A DNA stretch of 64,000 nt from Flavobacterium haoranii (GTDB taxonomy: Bacteria; Bacteroidota; Bacteroidia; Flavobacteriales; Flavobacteriaceae): the NCBI GenBank assembly GCA_003246205.1, contig QKBC01000005.1:1-64000 (forward strand), read 5' to 3'. Below are positions 9,116 through 17,918 of the stretch, in pieces. How positions within the stretch are numbered: the stretch's first letter is position 1; each line of letters starts with the position of its first letter. The position numbers and the translations under genes are program-made. The notes beneath the pieces were generated by a model. It saw nothing but the letters and a program-made list of their open reading frames with translations, had not been told where the DNA came from and ran no database searches.

Positions 9116-10369
9116 TTAAATTTCGGCTATATGAAATCCAATTGTTTTTAAATCACTCCAAAAATCAGGATATGATTTACTTACTACTTCTGCTTCTTCA
9201 ATTACAACAGGAACTTTCAATGCTAAAGGCGCAAAAGCCATTGCCATTCTATGATCCTGATAAGTCTTTATTGCCACATTTTCCTTTATTTCGGACGAAG
9301 CTTTTAGGTGTAAAGATTCATTGGTAACAGAAATATCCGCACCTAATTTAGCTAACTCGCCTTTTAAAGCTTCTAACCTATCGGTTTCTTTAATTTTCAA
9401 AGTATGTAATCCATACAGATCACAAGTTATTCCTAATCCGAAACAAGTAACAGCTATAGTTTGAGCTATATCGGGAGAATTATTTAATTGATAATTGACA
9501 ATTGACAATTGATCCCTTTTTACTTTTTCAAGTGTTATGGAATTATCTTTATTAAAAATAGTTTGTACTCCGAAATCCTGATAAATTTCTGCTAAAGCAG
9601 CATCTCCTTGTAAACTGTTTTTCTTGTAACTTAACAAAGTAATTTGGGTTCCGATTTCCGACAATGCTACGACAGAATACCAATACGAAGCAGAACTCCA
9701 ATCACTCTCAACTGTCAATTTTTGACTTTCGACCTTTGACTTTTGACTAACTTTTATTTTATTATTTTCAAATGAAGTTTCTACTCCAATTTCGTTTAGC
9801 AACGCTAAAGTCATTTTGATATACGGAACCGAAGTAATTTCGCCTTCCAGAGTTAGTTCTAAGCCGTTTTCTAATTTTGGTGCGATCAACAACAAAGCCG
9901 AAATATATTGACTACTTACGTTAGCAGGAAGTGAAACTTTTGACTGACTCAACTTTTTCCCTTTTATCTTAATTGGCGGGAAACCTTCCTTTTCTACATA
10001 CGAAATCTCAGCTCCTAATTGCTGTAAAGCTTCCACCAAAATTTTAATCGGGCGCTCTTTCATTCGAGAAGAACCTGTTAGCAACACTTCTTTTCCTTCT
10101 TGAATAGCAAAAAAAGCCGTTAGGAAACGCATTGCTGTTCCCGCGTGATGAATATCAATTTCAGTTGGCAGTTGATAGTTGGTAGTTGATAGTTTTTTGA
10201 TTGCTTTTGACATTACTTCGCTGTCATCTGAATTGGAAACATTATCAATAGTCAAATGTGGATACAAAGCTTGTAACAACAATAAACGATTGGTTTCCGA
10301 TTTACTTCCCGTGATGGTAACTTTTGACCTTTGACTTTTGCCTTTTGGCTTTTCTAAATGTAAATTCAT
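9116..10369 (-). CDS. aroA: 3-phosphoshikimate 1-carboxyvinyltransferase (EPSP synthase) with four repeat tracts in frame
   Basis: Shikimate-pathway enzyme joining PEP to shikimate 3-phosphate. Active-site stretches are intact: GSKSETNRLLLL, HHAGTAMRFLTAFF, SSRMKERPI, SSQYISALLL, KETDRLEALK and YQDHRMAMAFAPLAL. At 417 aa it is close to family length. Four tracts of 7-bp repeats fall in the frame at about residues 6-17, 58-69, 207-220 and 286-294 and encode low-complexity peptides such as TNYQLPTE and SKVESQKLTVES. None hits a listed motif, so the enzyme should be active. Last gene of a leftward run from rsgA; it feeds chorismate to the aromatic operon at 18-22 kb. Confidence 0.95.
   Translation of the reverse strand: MNLHLEKPKGKSQRSKVTITGSKSETNRLLLLQALYPHLTIDNVSNSDDSEVMSKAIKKLSTTNYQLPTEIDIHHAGTAMRFLTAFFAIQEGKEVLLTGSSRMKERPIKILVEALQQLGAEISYVEKEGFPPIKIKGKKLSQSKVSLPANVSSQYISALLLIAPKLENGLELTLEGEITSVPYIKMTLALLNEIGVETSFENNKIKVSQKSKVESQKLTVESDWSSASYWYSVVALSEIGTQITLLSYKKNSLQGDAALAEIYQDFGVQTIFNKDNSITLEKVKRDQLSIVNYQLNNSPDIAQTIAVTCFGLGITCDLYGLHTLKIKETDRLEALKGELAKLGADISVTNESLHLKASSEIKENVAIKTYQDHRMAMAFAPLALKVPVVIEEAEVVSKSYPDFWSDLKTIGFHIAEI
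9487..9514. repeat. Heptamer tandem repeat tract in aroA (tract 1)
   Basis: Four consecutive 7-bp units of the form ATTGATA/ATTGACA/ATTGACA/ATTGATC. It is in the aroA coding frame and encodes part of SIVNYQLNN. Confidence 0.8.
9709..9750. repeat. Heptamer tandem repeat tract in aroA (tract 2)
   Basis: Six 7-bp units, mostly TGACTTT-like with a diverged CAACTGT/CAATTTT start. Encodes the SKVESQKLTVES segment of AroA. Confidence 0.8.
10162..10196. repeat. Heptamer tandem repeat tract in aroA (tract 3)
   Basis: Five 7-bp units: CAGTTGG, CAGTTGA, TAGTTGG, TAGTTGA, TAGTTTT. Encodes the STTNYQLPTE segment. Confidence 0.8.
10319..10353. repeat. Heptamer tandem repeat tract in aroA (tract 4)
   Basis: Five 7-bp units of the form AACTTTT, GACCTTT, GACTTTT, GCCTTTT, GGCTTTT, covering codons about 6-17 of aroA (KPKGKSQRSKV). 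Confidence 0.75.
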
Positions 10370-10416
10370 TGCACTTTTATGAGATTCCTACGGAGTAACA
10401 AACTATGGGTTAAAAA

Positions 10417-10743
10417 CTATTTCAGTTTTTCGTTATTGTGATGACGGTCGTGATCTCGTTTGGTTTTCACATCCATCTTCTTATCGAAAGCAGCTTGTAA
10501 ATCTACTCCTGTTTGATTAGCCAAACACAATACTACAAAGACAACGTCTGCCAGTTCTTCGCCTAAATCTTTATTTTTATCGCTTTCTTTTTCACTTTGT
10601 TCTCCATAACGGCGAGCAATAATACGGGCTACTTCACCAACTTCTTCTGTTAGCTGTGCCATATTGGTCAACTCATTGAAATAACGAACGCCGTGTTCTT
10701 TAATCCAGTTGTCGACTTCTTGTTGTGCGTTTTTTATGTTCAT
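10417..10743 (-). CDS. MazG-like nucleotide pyrophosphohydrolase
   Basis: 108 aa all-alpha NTP-PPase. The metal-binding pattern is present: QLTEEVGEVARII (E-E-x2-E) and, after the charged loop, LGEELADVVFVVLCLA (E-x2-D). Single-domain MazG-like proteins hydrolyse (d)NTPs to monophosphates; substrate here unknown. Its start overlaps the stop of the upstream DUF3857 gene by one base, indicating one transcript. Confidence 0.9.
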   Translation of the reverse strand: MNIKNAQQEVDNWIKEHGVRYFNELTNMAQLTEEVGEVARIIARRYGEQSEKESDKNKDLGEELADVVFVVLCLANQTGVDLQAAFDKKMDVKTKRDHDRHHNNEKLK

Positions 10744-12749
10744 TATATTTTGCGTTTTAAAACAATTTTTTCGTTTTGTTTATCTACTAAGCTTCCGTAA
10801 AATGTTTTAAGAATTTGATAGTTTTGGGCTGGAACAATAGCTTGATTAATATCTTCACTCGATGCTATCTGAATCATATTCCCGTTTACTTTTATGTTAA
10901 AACTAAAACTTCCCAAGTTGTTTTCCATAGCTAAATTTAAAGACTCCGGATAACTTTCAACTTCATAACCTTCTGGTATCTTAATCATAATATTGTATTT
11001 GTATTGGTTCGGAAAAGTAAAATCTACAGGATATACTCTTTCTTCTTGCTTAAACGGGTTTTCCTCTGTTTTTAAGAATAATAATGGATTAAAATATAAT
11101 TTCCCTGAAATTTGCTCTACCAAATTTGCATTTGAGAAGTCATACGTTTCCATTATAATATTATCATTTGAAATATTAAATTTATAATTATCTATATCGG
11201 AATCTTTTGTTAATTTTTCCTTAGATTCAATCATCTTTTCTTCACTTAAATCACCTTTTCTTTTATTAAACAAGTAAACAAAATAATCAAAGTTTTGTTC
11301 CCTTACTTTTCCGTTTATTACACCATCAGGTTGAATATCAAACATCATAGTATAATTTTTTAAGGACTTATTATTTGGTATTAAATTTATAGTTGTTGAG
11401 GAACCATCATCTCGAACTAATCTCCCATACCAATTTAAACACTTTATCGGAATAATATTAGGTTGGGAATACTTATCTGTTGCATCTAAAAGTGTTATAT
11501 CTCCATTATCAGACTCTATTGCACAAATTACATAATTAAACGCATTACGTGAGGGGAAAAGCGCTATCCCATTTGATTTAGTACTTACCAGAACCGGATT
11601 CGCATTAATTCCTTCGCTTTTTAACATAGAAATCAACAATAAGTTAACGTCTCCAACATTTCCTTTTTTATCCTTAAAGGCTTTTTTTATTCCACTTTCT
11701 GAAAAGAAACTATGATAATCGTTCCAATTCATATTTTCTTTTACGAAATTAAAAATAGCTACAACTTTATCTTCTTTAGTGGTTTTTCCTTGTAATAAAG
11801 TTGCTAATTCATCTTTATAGAATTCATCTTTTTTCAGTTGTCCTCCAAAATCTTCGTGATTATAAATATTTTTAGCAACGTCCTCCCAAGTTGTTGCATA
11901 ACTTTTAATCATTTCATTCGGGTATTGAGTTGAAACTAATTCATGTAAAATGGTTACTCTGTAATTATTAATATTATCTACATACCCTTCATCTTTCAAA
12001 GCTGAAACATTCTCTAAATAATATTTCTTAAATTGTTCTTTACAGGTAAAGCTAAAGTTTCCATTTTCACTTCTAAAACCTCCCTGTCCATTCACCATTT
12101 GATTATATCTTCCTGAGAAAGTTCTATCTCTTTGTTCTGTTTCCAATTTTGGGCTTACCCATCCTTTATAATATGTATTGTATACTAAATATTCGGGGAT
12201 TTTTGTTAAATATTCAGAATAATTTACGGGTATCTCTTTTTGAAATTCCCAATCAAACAGGTTTGAAATAAAAGGAGATTTAAATCTATACTTAAATTCT
12301 ATAATAGCTCCTTCTTGCACATTTGGCATTGCAATTTTATACTCTACATAATATTTATTTCGCTTTTCTTTGAACTCACCATCACTTTTAAGTTTTGTTT
12401 TTACAATTTTACCTTGTTCTAAGTTATAGGTGATACATTTTGAAAAATCTACGATTTCTCTTGTACTTCCGTTTTCATATGCATTTATAGAAAAATTAGC
12501 CCAATCCAAACCTTCCTTTTTATAAATCTTAATTTTAGTTTCTACTTCGGTAACTATAAAAAAACCTTCTGTTTGGTTAAATTCAAAAGAAGTCTCTCCC
12601 TTTTGGTATAAAATAGCTGCAACGGCAGAAGAGTCTATAGGATGTTTTTTTTCAAGTAGCTCTTCTTTTGTAACTTCTCCTAATTCATGATTTTGAGCTA
12701 TTGATGAAACAGAGAGCAATAAAGTTAATACATAGATAATTTGTTTCAT
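10743..12749 (-). CDS. DUF3857 / transglutaminase-like protein, catalytic residues lost
   Basis: 668 aa with signal peptide (MKQIIYVLTLLLSVSSIAQ), an N-terminal DUF3857 beta-sandwich, a transglutaminase-like core and a C-terminal beta region, so probably periplasmic or surface-exposed. In the core the position where family enzymes have the catalytic Cys reads KKGNVGDVNLLLISML, with Val instead of Cys, and the His strand reads FNYVICAIES. The later LLDATD is kept. I infer a non-enzymatic paralogue of its neighbour at 12753-14642, which keeps the residues. Four-base spacing to that neighbour points to a shared transcript. Role unknown. Confidence 0.85.
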   Translation of the reverse strand: MKQIIYVLTLLLSVSSIAQNHELGEVTKEELLEKKHPIDSSAVAAILYQKGETSFEFNQTEGFFIVTEVETKIKIYKKEGLDWANFSINAYENGSTREIVDFSKCITYNLEQGKIVKTKLKSDGEFKEKRNKYYVEYKIAMPNVQEGAIIEFKYRFKSPFISNLFDWEFQKEIPVNYSEYLTKIPEYLVYNTYYKGWVSPKLETEQRDRTFSGRYNQMVNGQGGFRSENGNFSFTCKEQFKKYYLENVSALKDEGYVDNINNYRVTILHELVSTQYPNEMIKSYATTWEDVAKNIYNHEDFGGQLKKDEFYKDELATLLQGKTTKEDKVVAIFNFVKENMNWNDYHSFFSESGIKKAFKDKKGNVGDVNLLLISMLKSEGINANPVLVSTKSNGIALFPSRNAFNYVICAIESDNGDITLLDATDKYSQPNIIPIKCLNWYGRLVRDDGSSTTINLIPNNKSLKNYTMMFDIQPDGVINGKVREQNFDYFVYLFNKRKGDLSEEKMIESKEKLTKDSDIDNYKFNISNDNIIMETYDFSNANLVEQISGKLYFNPLLFLKTEENPFKQEERVYPVDFTFPNQYKYNIMIKIPEGYEVESYPESLNLAMENNLGSFSFNIKVNGNMIQIASSEDINQAIVPAQNYQILKTFYGSLVDKQNEKIVLKRKI

Positions 12750-12752
12750 TGT

Positions 12753-14642
12753 TTACTTCTTTTTAATTAAAATTTTAATGTTATCTGCTTTTACTATTTT
12801 TTCTAAAAATTTTCTAAAAGAGTCATATTGTTCAGGCGTATAATCTCCTCTTTTTAAAAGAAACTTTCTTTTATATCGTATTGCTTTTTCGTTCAGTTTT
12901 TCAAAAGATATCTCATAATCGCCAAAAATTGAAGTTTCTTTAAAATTATCAGGTAAACTTTCAATATCATAGCCTTGTGGTATCGCTATTAGCAATTCAT
13001 CTGCGTCATAATAGCCTCTTTCAATACTAAACGGCATCTTACGATTTCTGTATCGTTTCGGGATATAAGTCTCTCTATTTAACACATTCGGGCAAAGTAT
13101 TATTTCGGCAGGGTATACATCGGCATAATTCTGAGCTGAAAAAGAGACATCTTCTGCTATTTCTATTTTATTTTTATCAATGTTAAGTTTAATTGATTCA
13201 AAAAAGAGATTATTTATATGTCCCCACTTGTATTTGTAATATTCATCTTGTTTATCTCTAGATGCGCCTTCTAAATAATGATATTTCTCAAATTGATTAC
13301 CAAAGGATCTAATGGTTGTTTTTACCTTTATATTTCCTTTATCATCAATCGTAATATCAGCTGAAGTTAATTGTTTATTTTCTTCATCTTTAAATGAATT
13401 TGTATGAATAATTTCAGCTCCTTCTTCTTTAATTATCAAGGCTTGTCGATCATCTGTGAACTTTCCTTGGTAATTAAACGGATCTGTTTGACTTGTACAT
13501 TCTAAAAACAAATATTCATCTCCATTTGGTATTGTTAAAATGGCATGGGTTCCTTGCAATGAAACCAACTCTTTTTCTATATCTTCTTTTTCTTGTCCGG
13601 CGTAAATAATAGTATAATAAGAAGGAACTCCGGCAACCTCTAATAAAGATTTAGTATAATTGGAAAGAGCTTTACAATCACCATAACCTAACTTATCAAC
13701 ATCTTCTGCAAGCATTGGTTTCCAACCTCCAATACCTAATTGAACACTTATATATCGCGTTTTATTTTGCATATAATGGTAAACAATTTTTGCCTTTTCA
13801 ATAGGATCATTTGTTTCTTTTACAAGTTCTACTATTTTAAGTTTAGTATCTTCGGGCAAATCCTCAACATCATTTAACAATTTAGTATTTACCCATTTAC
13901 CAAATACATCCCAATTATCTGCATCTCCTTCAACTCCTTCCAGATAAAAATGTTTTAATCCAAATTTCACATAGGGAGCAAAATTCCAAAAATACGGAGC
14001 GAGCTCTTCTCTTATTAAAGGAGCAAAATTTGAAAGTGAATATGTTACTTTGTTATTTTCTTTTTCAAATTTTATTTGTGGATAATTTTCAAAATTGATT
14101 TCTTTCAAATTCAAATCAATTCCTGATGAGTTCTCTAAAATAAATTCATTTTTAACAATTCCAATGTTATAAGCTCGTATAGGCCGCCAAGATGGAATAA
14201 ATGCCGTATTTCTATCTGTTTTTACATAATCTATGACAACTGTAAAAGGATAAGATGTAGGGGTATAATCCAGAACTAAAATTCTATTATCGGACATAAA
14301 AGTACTACTGCCTGAAGCGCTGTAATCTTTCATATCTTTTTTCTTTATAGTTTTAATTTCCCTGCCTAAGAAATCAAGAATCTTAATTTCAAGTTTTTGA
14401 ATACTTACTGATTTATCATAATAAACATTAGCATCAATATAATCTAATCCCTGTTTATTATAAACCATTACTTCTCTATGGGTAGTTTCCAGCATTTTAT
14501 CAACTTGAAGAATTTCAATTTTCTTTAAATCCTGTAAAATAACTGCATTTGCTTTTTGAGCTAAACTATCCGGGATTTTTTGGTTAAAAATTTGTGCTAT
14601 AGAAAATATCGGGATTAAAAATAGAATTAAAATTTTATGCAT
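12753..14642 (-). CDS. DUF3857 / transglutaminase-like protein, catalytic residues kept
   Basis: 629 aa, signal peptide MHKILILFLIPIFSIAQ, then DUF3857 and a transglutaminase core with Cys in GYGDCKALSNYTKSLL, His in GTHAILTIP and an acidic partner in LFLECTSQTDPF. The order matches papain-like transglutaminase folds. Probably acts in the periplasm or at the outer membrane on an unknown protein or peptide substrate. Lies between dtd (3-bp gap) and its degenerate paralogue (3-bp gap). Confidence 0.85.
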   Translation of the reverse strand: MHKILILFLIPIFSIAQIFNQKIPDSLAQKANAVILQDLKKIEILQVDKMLETTHREVMVYNKQGLDYIDANVYYDKSVSIQKLEIKILDFLGREIKTIKKKDMKDYSASGSSTFMSDNRILVLDYTPTSYPFTVVIDYVKTDRNTAFIPSWRPIRAYNIGIVKNEFILENSSGIDLNLKEINFENYPQIKFEKENNKVTYSLSNFAPLIREELAPYFWNFAPYVKFGLKHFYLEGVEGDADNWDVFGKWVNTKLLNDVEDLPEDTKLKIVELVKETNDPIEKAKIVYHYMQNKTRYISVQLGIGGWKPMLAEDVDKLGYGDCKALSNYTKSLLEVAGVPSYYTIIYAGQEKEDIEKELVSLQGTHAILTIPNGDEYLFLECTSQTDPFNYQGKFTDDRQALIIKEEGAEIIHTNSFKDEENKQLTSADITIDDKGNIKVKTTIRSFGNQFEKYHYLEGASRDKQDEYYKYKWGHINNLFFESIKLNIDKNKIEIAEDVSFSAQNYADVYPAEIILCPNVLNRETYIPKRYRNRKMPFSIERGYYDADELLIAIPQGYDIESLPDNFKETSIFGDYEISFEKLNEKAIRYKRKFLLKRGDYTPEQYDSFRKFLEKIVKADNIKILIKKK

Positions 14643-14645
14643 ACG

Positions 14646-15098
14646 TTATTCTCTGTTTTTACTGTCTATTAAGATGGTCACCGGCCCGTCATTAATTAGA
14701 GCTACTTTCATATCGGCACCAAATTGACCTGTTTGTACTTTTTTCTCCAGTTCTTTTTCTATTTGGGTAACAAATTTTTCATACATCGGAATTGCAAAAT
14801 CAGGCTTGGCTGCTTTAATATAACTTGGTCTATTGCCTTTTTTTGTCAAAGCATGTAATGTAAACTGGCTTACAACAATAATATCTCCTTCAACATCTTT
14901 AACCGATCTATTCATTACATCATTTTCATCTGCAAATATTCGCAAATTAACAATTTTCGACGCCAGCCAATCTATATCTTCCTGATTATCTGAATCTTCT
15001 ATCCCGACCAGAATCAATAATCCTTTATTAATCTGAGCTACTTGTTCTCCTTCAATTGTTACAGATGCTTCTAAGGTTCTTTGAATAACAACTCTCAT
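14646..15098 (-). CDS. dtd: D-aminoacyl-tRNA deacylase
   Basis: 150 aa, full length. Removes D-amino acids (and Gly from tRNA-Ala) from charged tRNA. Signature SQFTLHALTKKGNRPSY and the Gly-cisPro loop region NDGPVTILIDS are present, as is the N-terminal MRVVIQRTLEASVTI. It follows rsgA by 30 bp in the same direction; both are translation-quality genes. Confidence 0.95.
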   Translation of the reverse strand: MRVVIQRTLEASVTIEGEQVAQINKGLLILVGIEDSDNQEDIDWLASKIVNLRIFADENDVMNRSVKDVEGDIIVVSQFTLHALTKKGNRPSYIKAAKPDFAIPMYEKFVTQIEKELEKKVQTGQFGADMKVALINDGPVTILIDSKNRE

Positions 15099-15128
15099 GA
15101 CTATCTCTACTTAAGAATATTTAAATCA

Positions 15129-16085
15129 TTACTGTTTTTCATTTCCGTAAATATCATTACGATATGTCTCATCATCTCCTTCTAAAATCTGTAAATAACT
15201 ATTATATCGTGACCAAGCAATTTCATCATTCTCCAATGCTTCTTTTACGGCACATTTAGGTTCTTCTTTATGCAGACAATTGTTAAACTTACAGTGCTCT
15301 TTCAAAGCAAAAAATTCCGGAAAATAATCGCCAATTTCTTCCGGTTTCATATCAACCATCCCAAATCCTCGAATGCCCGGCGTGTCAATAATTTTAGCAC
15401 CAAAGCTCAAATCATACATTTCGGCAAATGTTGTTGTGTGCTGCCCTTGTTGGTGTTGCTCTGAAATTTCGGCTGTTTTTAAATTTAATCCTGGCTCTAT
15501 TGCATTAATCAAAGTTGATTTCCCCACCCCGGAATGACCGGAAAACATAGAAACTCTATCTTTCATCAGTTCTTTTAACTCCTGTATTCCTTTGCCTTCT
15601 TTAGCGGAAACGCGTAAACACTGGTAACCGATATCAGAATAAATAGCTTGTAAATACAACTGTTCATCTAAAGCTGTTTCGTCCAGAATATCAACCTTAT
15701 TAAAAACTAAAATCACTTCAATTCCATAGGCTTCAGCTGCTACTAAAAATCGATCTATAAAACTTGTTGTTGTAACCGGATTATTTATGGTAATCAATAA
15801 AAAAGCGATATCAATATTAGACGCTATAATATGGGTTTGTTTTGAAAGGTTAACAGATTTACGGATAATGTAATTTTTCCTGTCGTGTATATTATGAATC
15901 ACTCCAAAAACCTCATCCGCTGAAGTATCCAGATCAAAATCGACCACATCACCTACCGCAATAGGATTAGTGCTCTTAATACCTTTGATCCTGAATTTTC
16001 CTTTTATACGACAATTATATGTTTCGCCTTTTTCGGTTTTAACAACATACCAACTGCCAGTAGATTTATACACGGTTCCTGTCAT
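15129..16085 (-). CDS. rsgA: Ribosome small subunit-dependent GTPase A
   Basis: 318 aa late 30S-assembly factor. N-terminal OB fold (GTVYKSTGSWYVV...CRIKGKFR), circularly permuted GTPase with motifs in the order G4 (FNKVDIL), G5 (RVSAKEGKG), G1 (FSGHSGVGKSTLIN) and G3 (DTPGIRGFG), then the zinc knuckle CKFNNCLHKEEPKC. First gene of a leftward cluster rsgA-dtd-DUF3857-DUF3857-mazG-aroA. Confidence 0.97.
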   Translation of the reverse strand: MTGTVYKSTGSWYVVKTEKGETYNCRIKGKFRIKGIKSTNPIAVGDVVDFDLDTSADEVFGVIHNIHDRKNYIIRKSVNLSKQTHIIASNIDIAFLLITINNPVTTTSFIDRFLVAAEAYGIEVILVFNKVDILDETALDEQLYLQAIYSDIGYQCLRVSAKEGKGIQELKELMKDRVSMFSGHSGVGKSTLINAIEPGLNLKTAEISEQHQQGQHTTTFAEMYDLSFGAKIIDTPGIRGFGMVDMKPEEIGDYFPEFFALKEHCKFNNCLHKEEPKCAVKEALENDEIAWSRYNSYLQILEGDDETYRNDIYGNEKQ

Positions 16086-16119
16086 AAAACAAATATACTA
16101 TTGAATTTTGAATTTATAA

Positions 16120-16151
16120 AAAAGGAGAAGTAATTATAAACTTCTCCTTTT
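16120..16151 (-). terminator. Terminator hairpin
   Basis: AAAAGGAGAAG (16120-16130) pairs with CTTCTCCTTTT (16141-16151). On the minus strand the hairpin ends in a T-run, closing the gene at 16158-17810 before rsgA. Confidence 0.85.
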
Positions 16152-16157
16152 TTATTT

Positions 16158-17810
16158 TTAATCTTCAAGAATCATTCTTCCTAATTTATCTTTTTTCTTT
16201 CTAGATGAATAAACAATAAATTCTCTATCTGATTTTCTATAATAAACTCCAGGTCTTAAAACCAATTCATTTTTAACGACTTCTTCAGGATCTTTACGTG
16301 AAATATTTCCATTATCATCAAAAACAAACAAAGCCGGAACAGCATTATTATAATTTCCTAATGATTTGATTTCTTCAATATCCGTAATTCCTTTGTTTTT
16401 TACATTGTCATTAATTAAAATGTTCAAAACACCATTCTTATAAATAGGAATAGCTCCTAAATATTCCGGTCCTTTTCCCATTTGGGCAACAGGAATCTGG
16501 ATAGCTCCTCCAACTGTAAATGAACCATTAGAACTACCAACTCCTAAACCTATAGACATTACACTAACAGCAGCTTGTTGTTCTTTCGGAACTACATTAC
16601 TCCAATCAAGAGAACCATCCGGTTTTAAAGAAGTTACAATTATTTCATTTTTAATATAAGTTATAGGAGTAAGTGCTAAAGGGCCTATTCCTGATGATTT
16701 TCCTATTACAATCAACTGATATTCTGACAATACAATTAATCCTCCGTCATTTTTCTCAATTATTGTTGTGATATTATATAATGGTTTTACATCTTTCCCT
16801 TTCTTAGCTCTTCGCTCTCCGATCAATTTTACTTTAGTTTCATAATCAAACTCGTTAAACTTCACATTTTCTACTTGATTTGAAGCTAAATTGATTGTTC
16901 CGTTATAAACTCCTTTTAACTCTTTATTAGCCTTACCATTATCTCTTACACTTGAGTAAAAACCAACTACTTTTAATGTGTTTTTATTCGTTGATAATAA
17001 AGAACAGTTGATAATTTCTTTATCTTTAATATCGATATTTACAACTTCTTTCGCATAATTTTTTTGAGCCTTGAAAGTATGAATTTCAAATTTCTCTATT
17101 TGCTCTTTCTTTTTAGTATCTCTATAACTTTCATTGATCACTAAAAAGACATCATTTTGAAAATTCACTTCAAAATCAGAAATAGAGAATTCATAATCCT
17201 TTTTAGAATCATCAAAATTCACTTTTTCTACATTTGAGAAAAGATTACCAAGATTTTCATCAAAAAGTTTAACATCATATTTTATAGCATCTTCTTTTGG
17301 AAATTCTGAAGTATGCATAATTAATAATGTACTTTCATCCGGTGATAATTTAAAGTAAAAATCTCCTCTTTTTGATTTTTTTGCTACTTCAGCATCAAAT
17401 AAAACAGTTGAATTTTTATCTAAAATCCCTTTTTCAGAAACTTGTGTTGCTGTTAAATTAAATATCTTTTCTTTTTTATTGTAAACACTTCCAATTACGT
17501 ATAATTTTCCGTTTAACATGAAAATTTCTTCAAAATCAACATCTTTATCAGACATTGTAGGAATAATGATTTCATTAGAAGAAAGAGCTTTCATCGATGC
17601 AGAATCAAAGGTTTTAATAAAGAACTGGTCTTTCCCTTTTATAGCTAATGCGTAAATTTTATTGGCTGTTTCACCAACAATCTTTACAATCTTTTTTCCG
17701 TCATCGGGTAATTCTTCGCCATACGTCAGGTTAATTTTGTCAATTTTATTTTGACCAATCGCTGGAAAAGTCAAAATAAGAAGCAGTAAAAACTGGTAGA
17801 TTTTTCTCAT
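16158..17810 (-). CDS. Exported protein of unknown function
   Basis: 550 aa with signal peptide MRKIYQFLLLLILTFPAIGQ. I do not recognise a named domain. The body is rich in short beta strands with repeated patterns such as KIYALAIKGKDQFFIKTFD and KLYVIGSVYN, as in beta-propeller-like proteins. The middle has a hydrophobic glycine-rich stretch (SVMSIGLGVGSSNGSFTVGG). The C-terminus is basic (SSRKKKDKLGRMILED). Monocistronic, 108 bp downstream of the DAHP synthase gene but probably with its own promoter. Function not assigned. Confidence 0.75.
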   Translation of the reverse strand: MRKIYQFLLLLILTFPAIGQNKIDKINLTYGEELPDDGKKIVKIVGETANKIYALAIKGKDQFFIKTFDSASMKALSSNEIIIPTMSDKDVDFEEIFMLNGKLYVIGSVYNKKEKIFNLTATQVSEKGILDKNSTVLFDAEVAKKSKRGDFYFKLSPDESTLLIMHTSEFPKEDAIKYDVKLFDENLGNLFSNVEKVNFDDSKKDYEFSISDFEVNFQNDVFLVINESYRDTKKKEQIEKFEIHTFKAQKNYAKEVVNIDIKDKEIINCSLLSTNKNTLKVVGFYSSVRDNGKANKELKGVYNGTINLASNQVENVKFNEFDYETKVKLIGERRAKKGKDVKPLYNITTIIEKNDGGLIVLSEYQLIVIGKSSGIGPLALTPITYIKNEIIVTSLKPDGSLDWSNVVPKEQQAAVSVMSIGLGVGSSNGSFTVGGAIQIPVAQMGKGPEYLGAIPIYKNGVLNILINDNVKNKGITDIEEIKSLGNYNNAVPALFVFDDNGNISRKDPEEVVKNELVLRPGVYYRKSDREFIVYSSRKKKDKLGRMILED

Positions 17811-17918
17811 CTTATAAATTTTTAAGCCGCGATATTACAAAAAAATAGACATATTTAACAAATTATTAAGAGTGTTTTTTTCGTTGTTTTTCAATGAAAT
17901 CTGCTTATTACGAAATCG

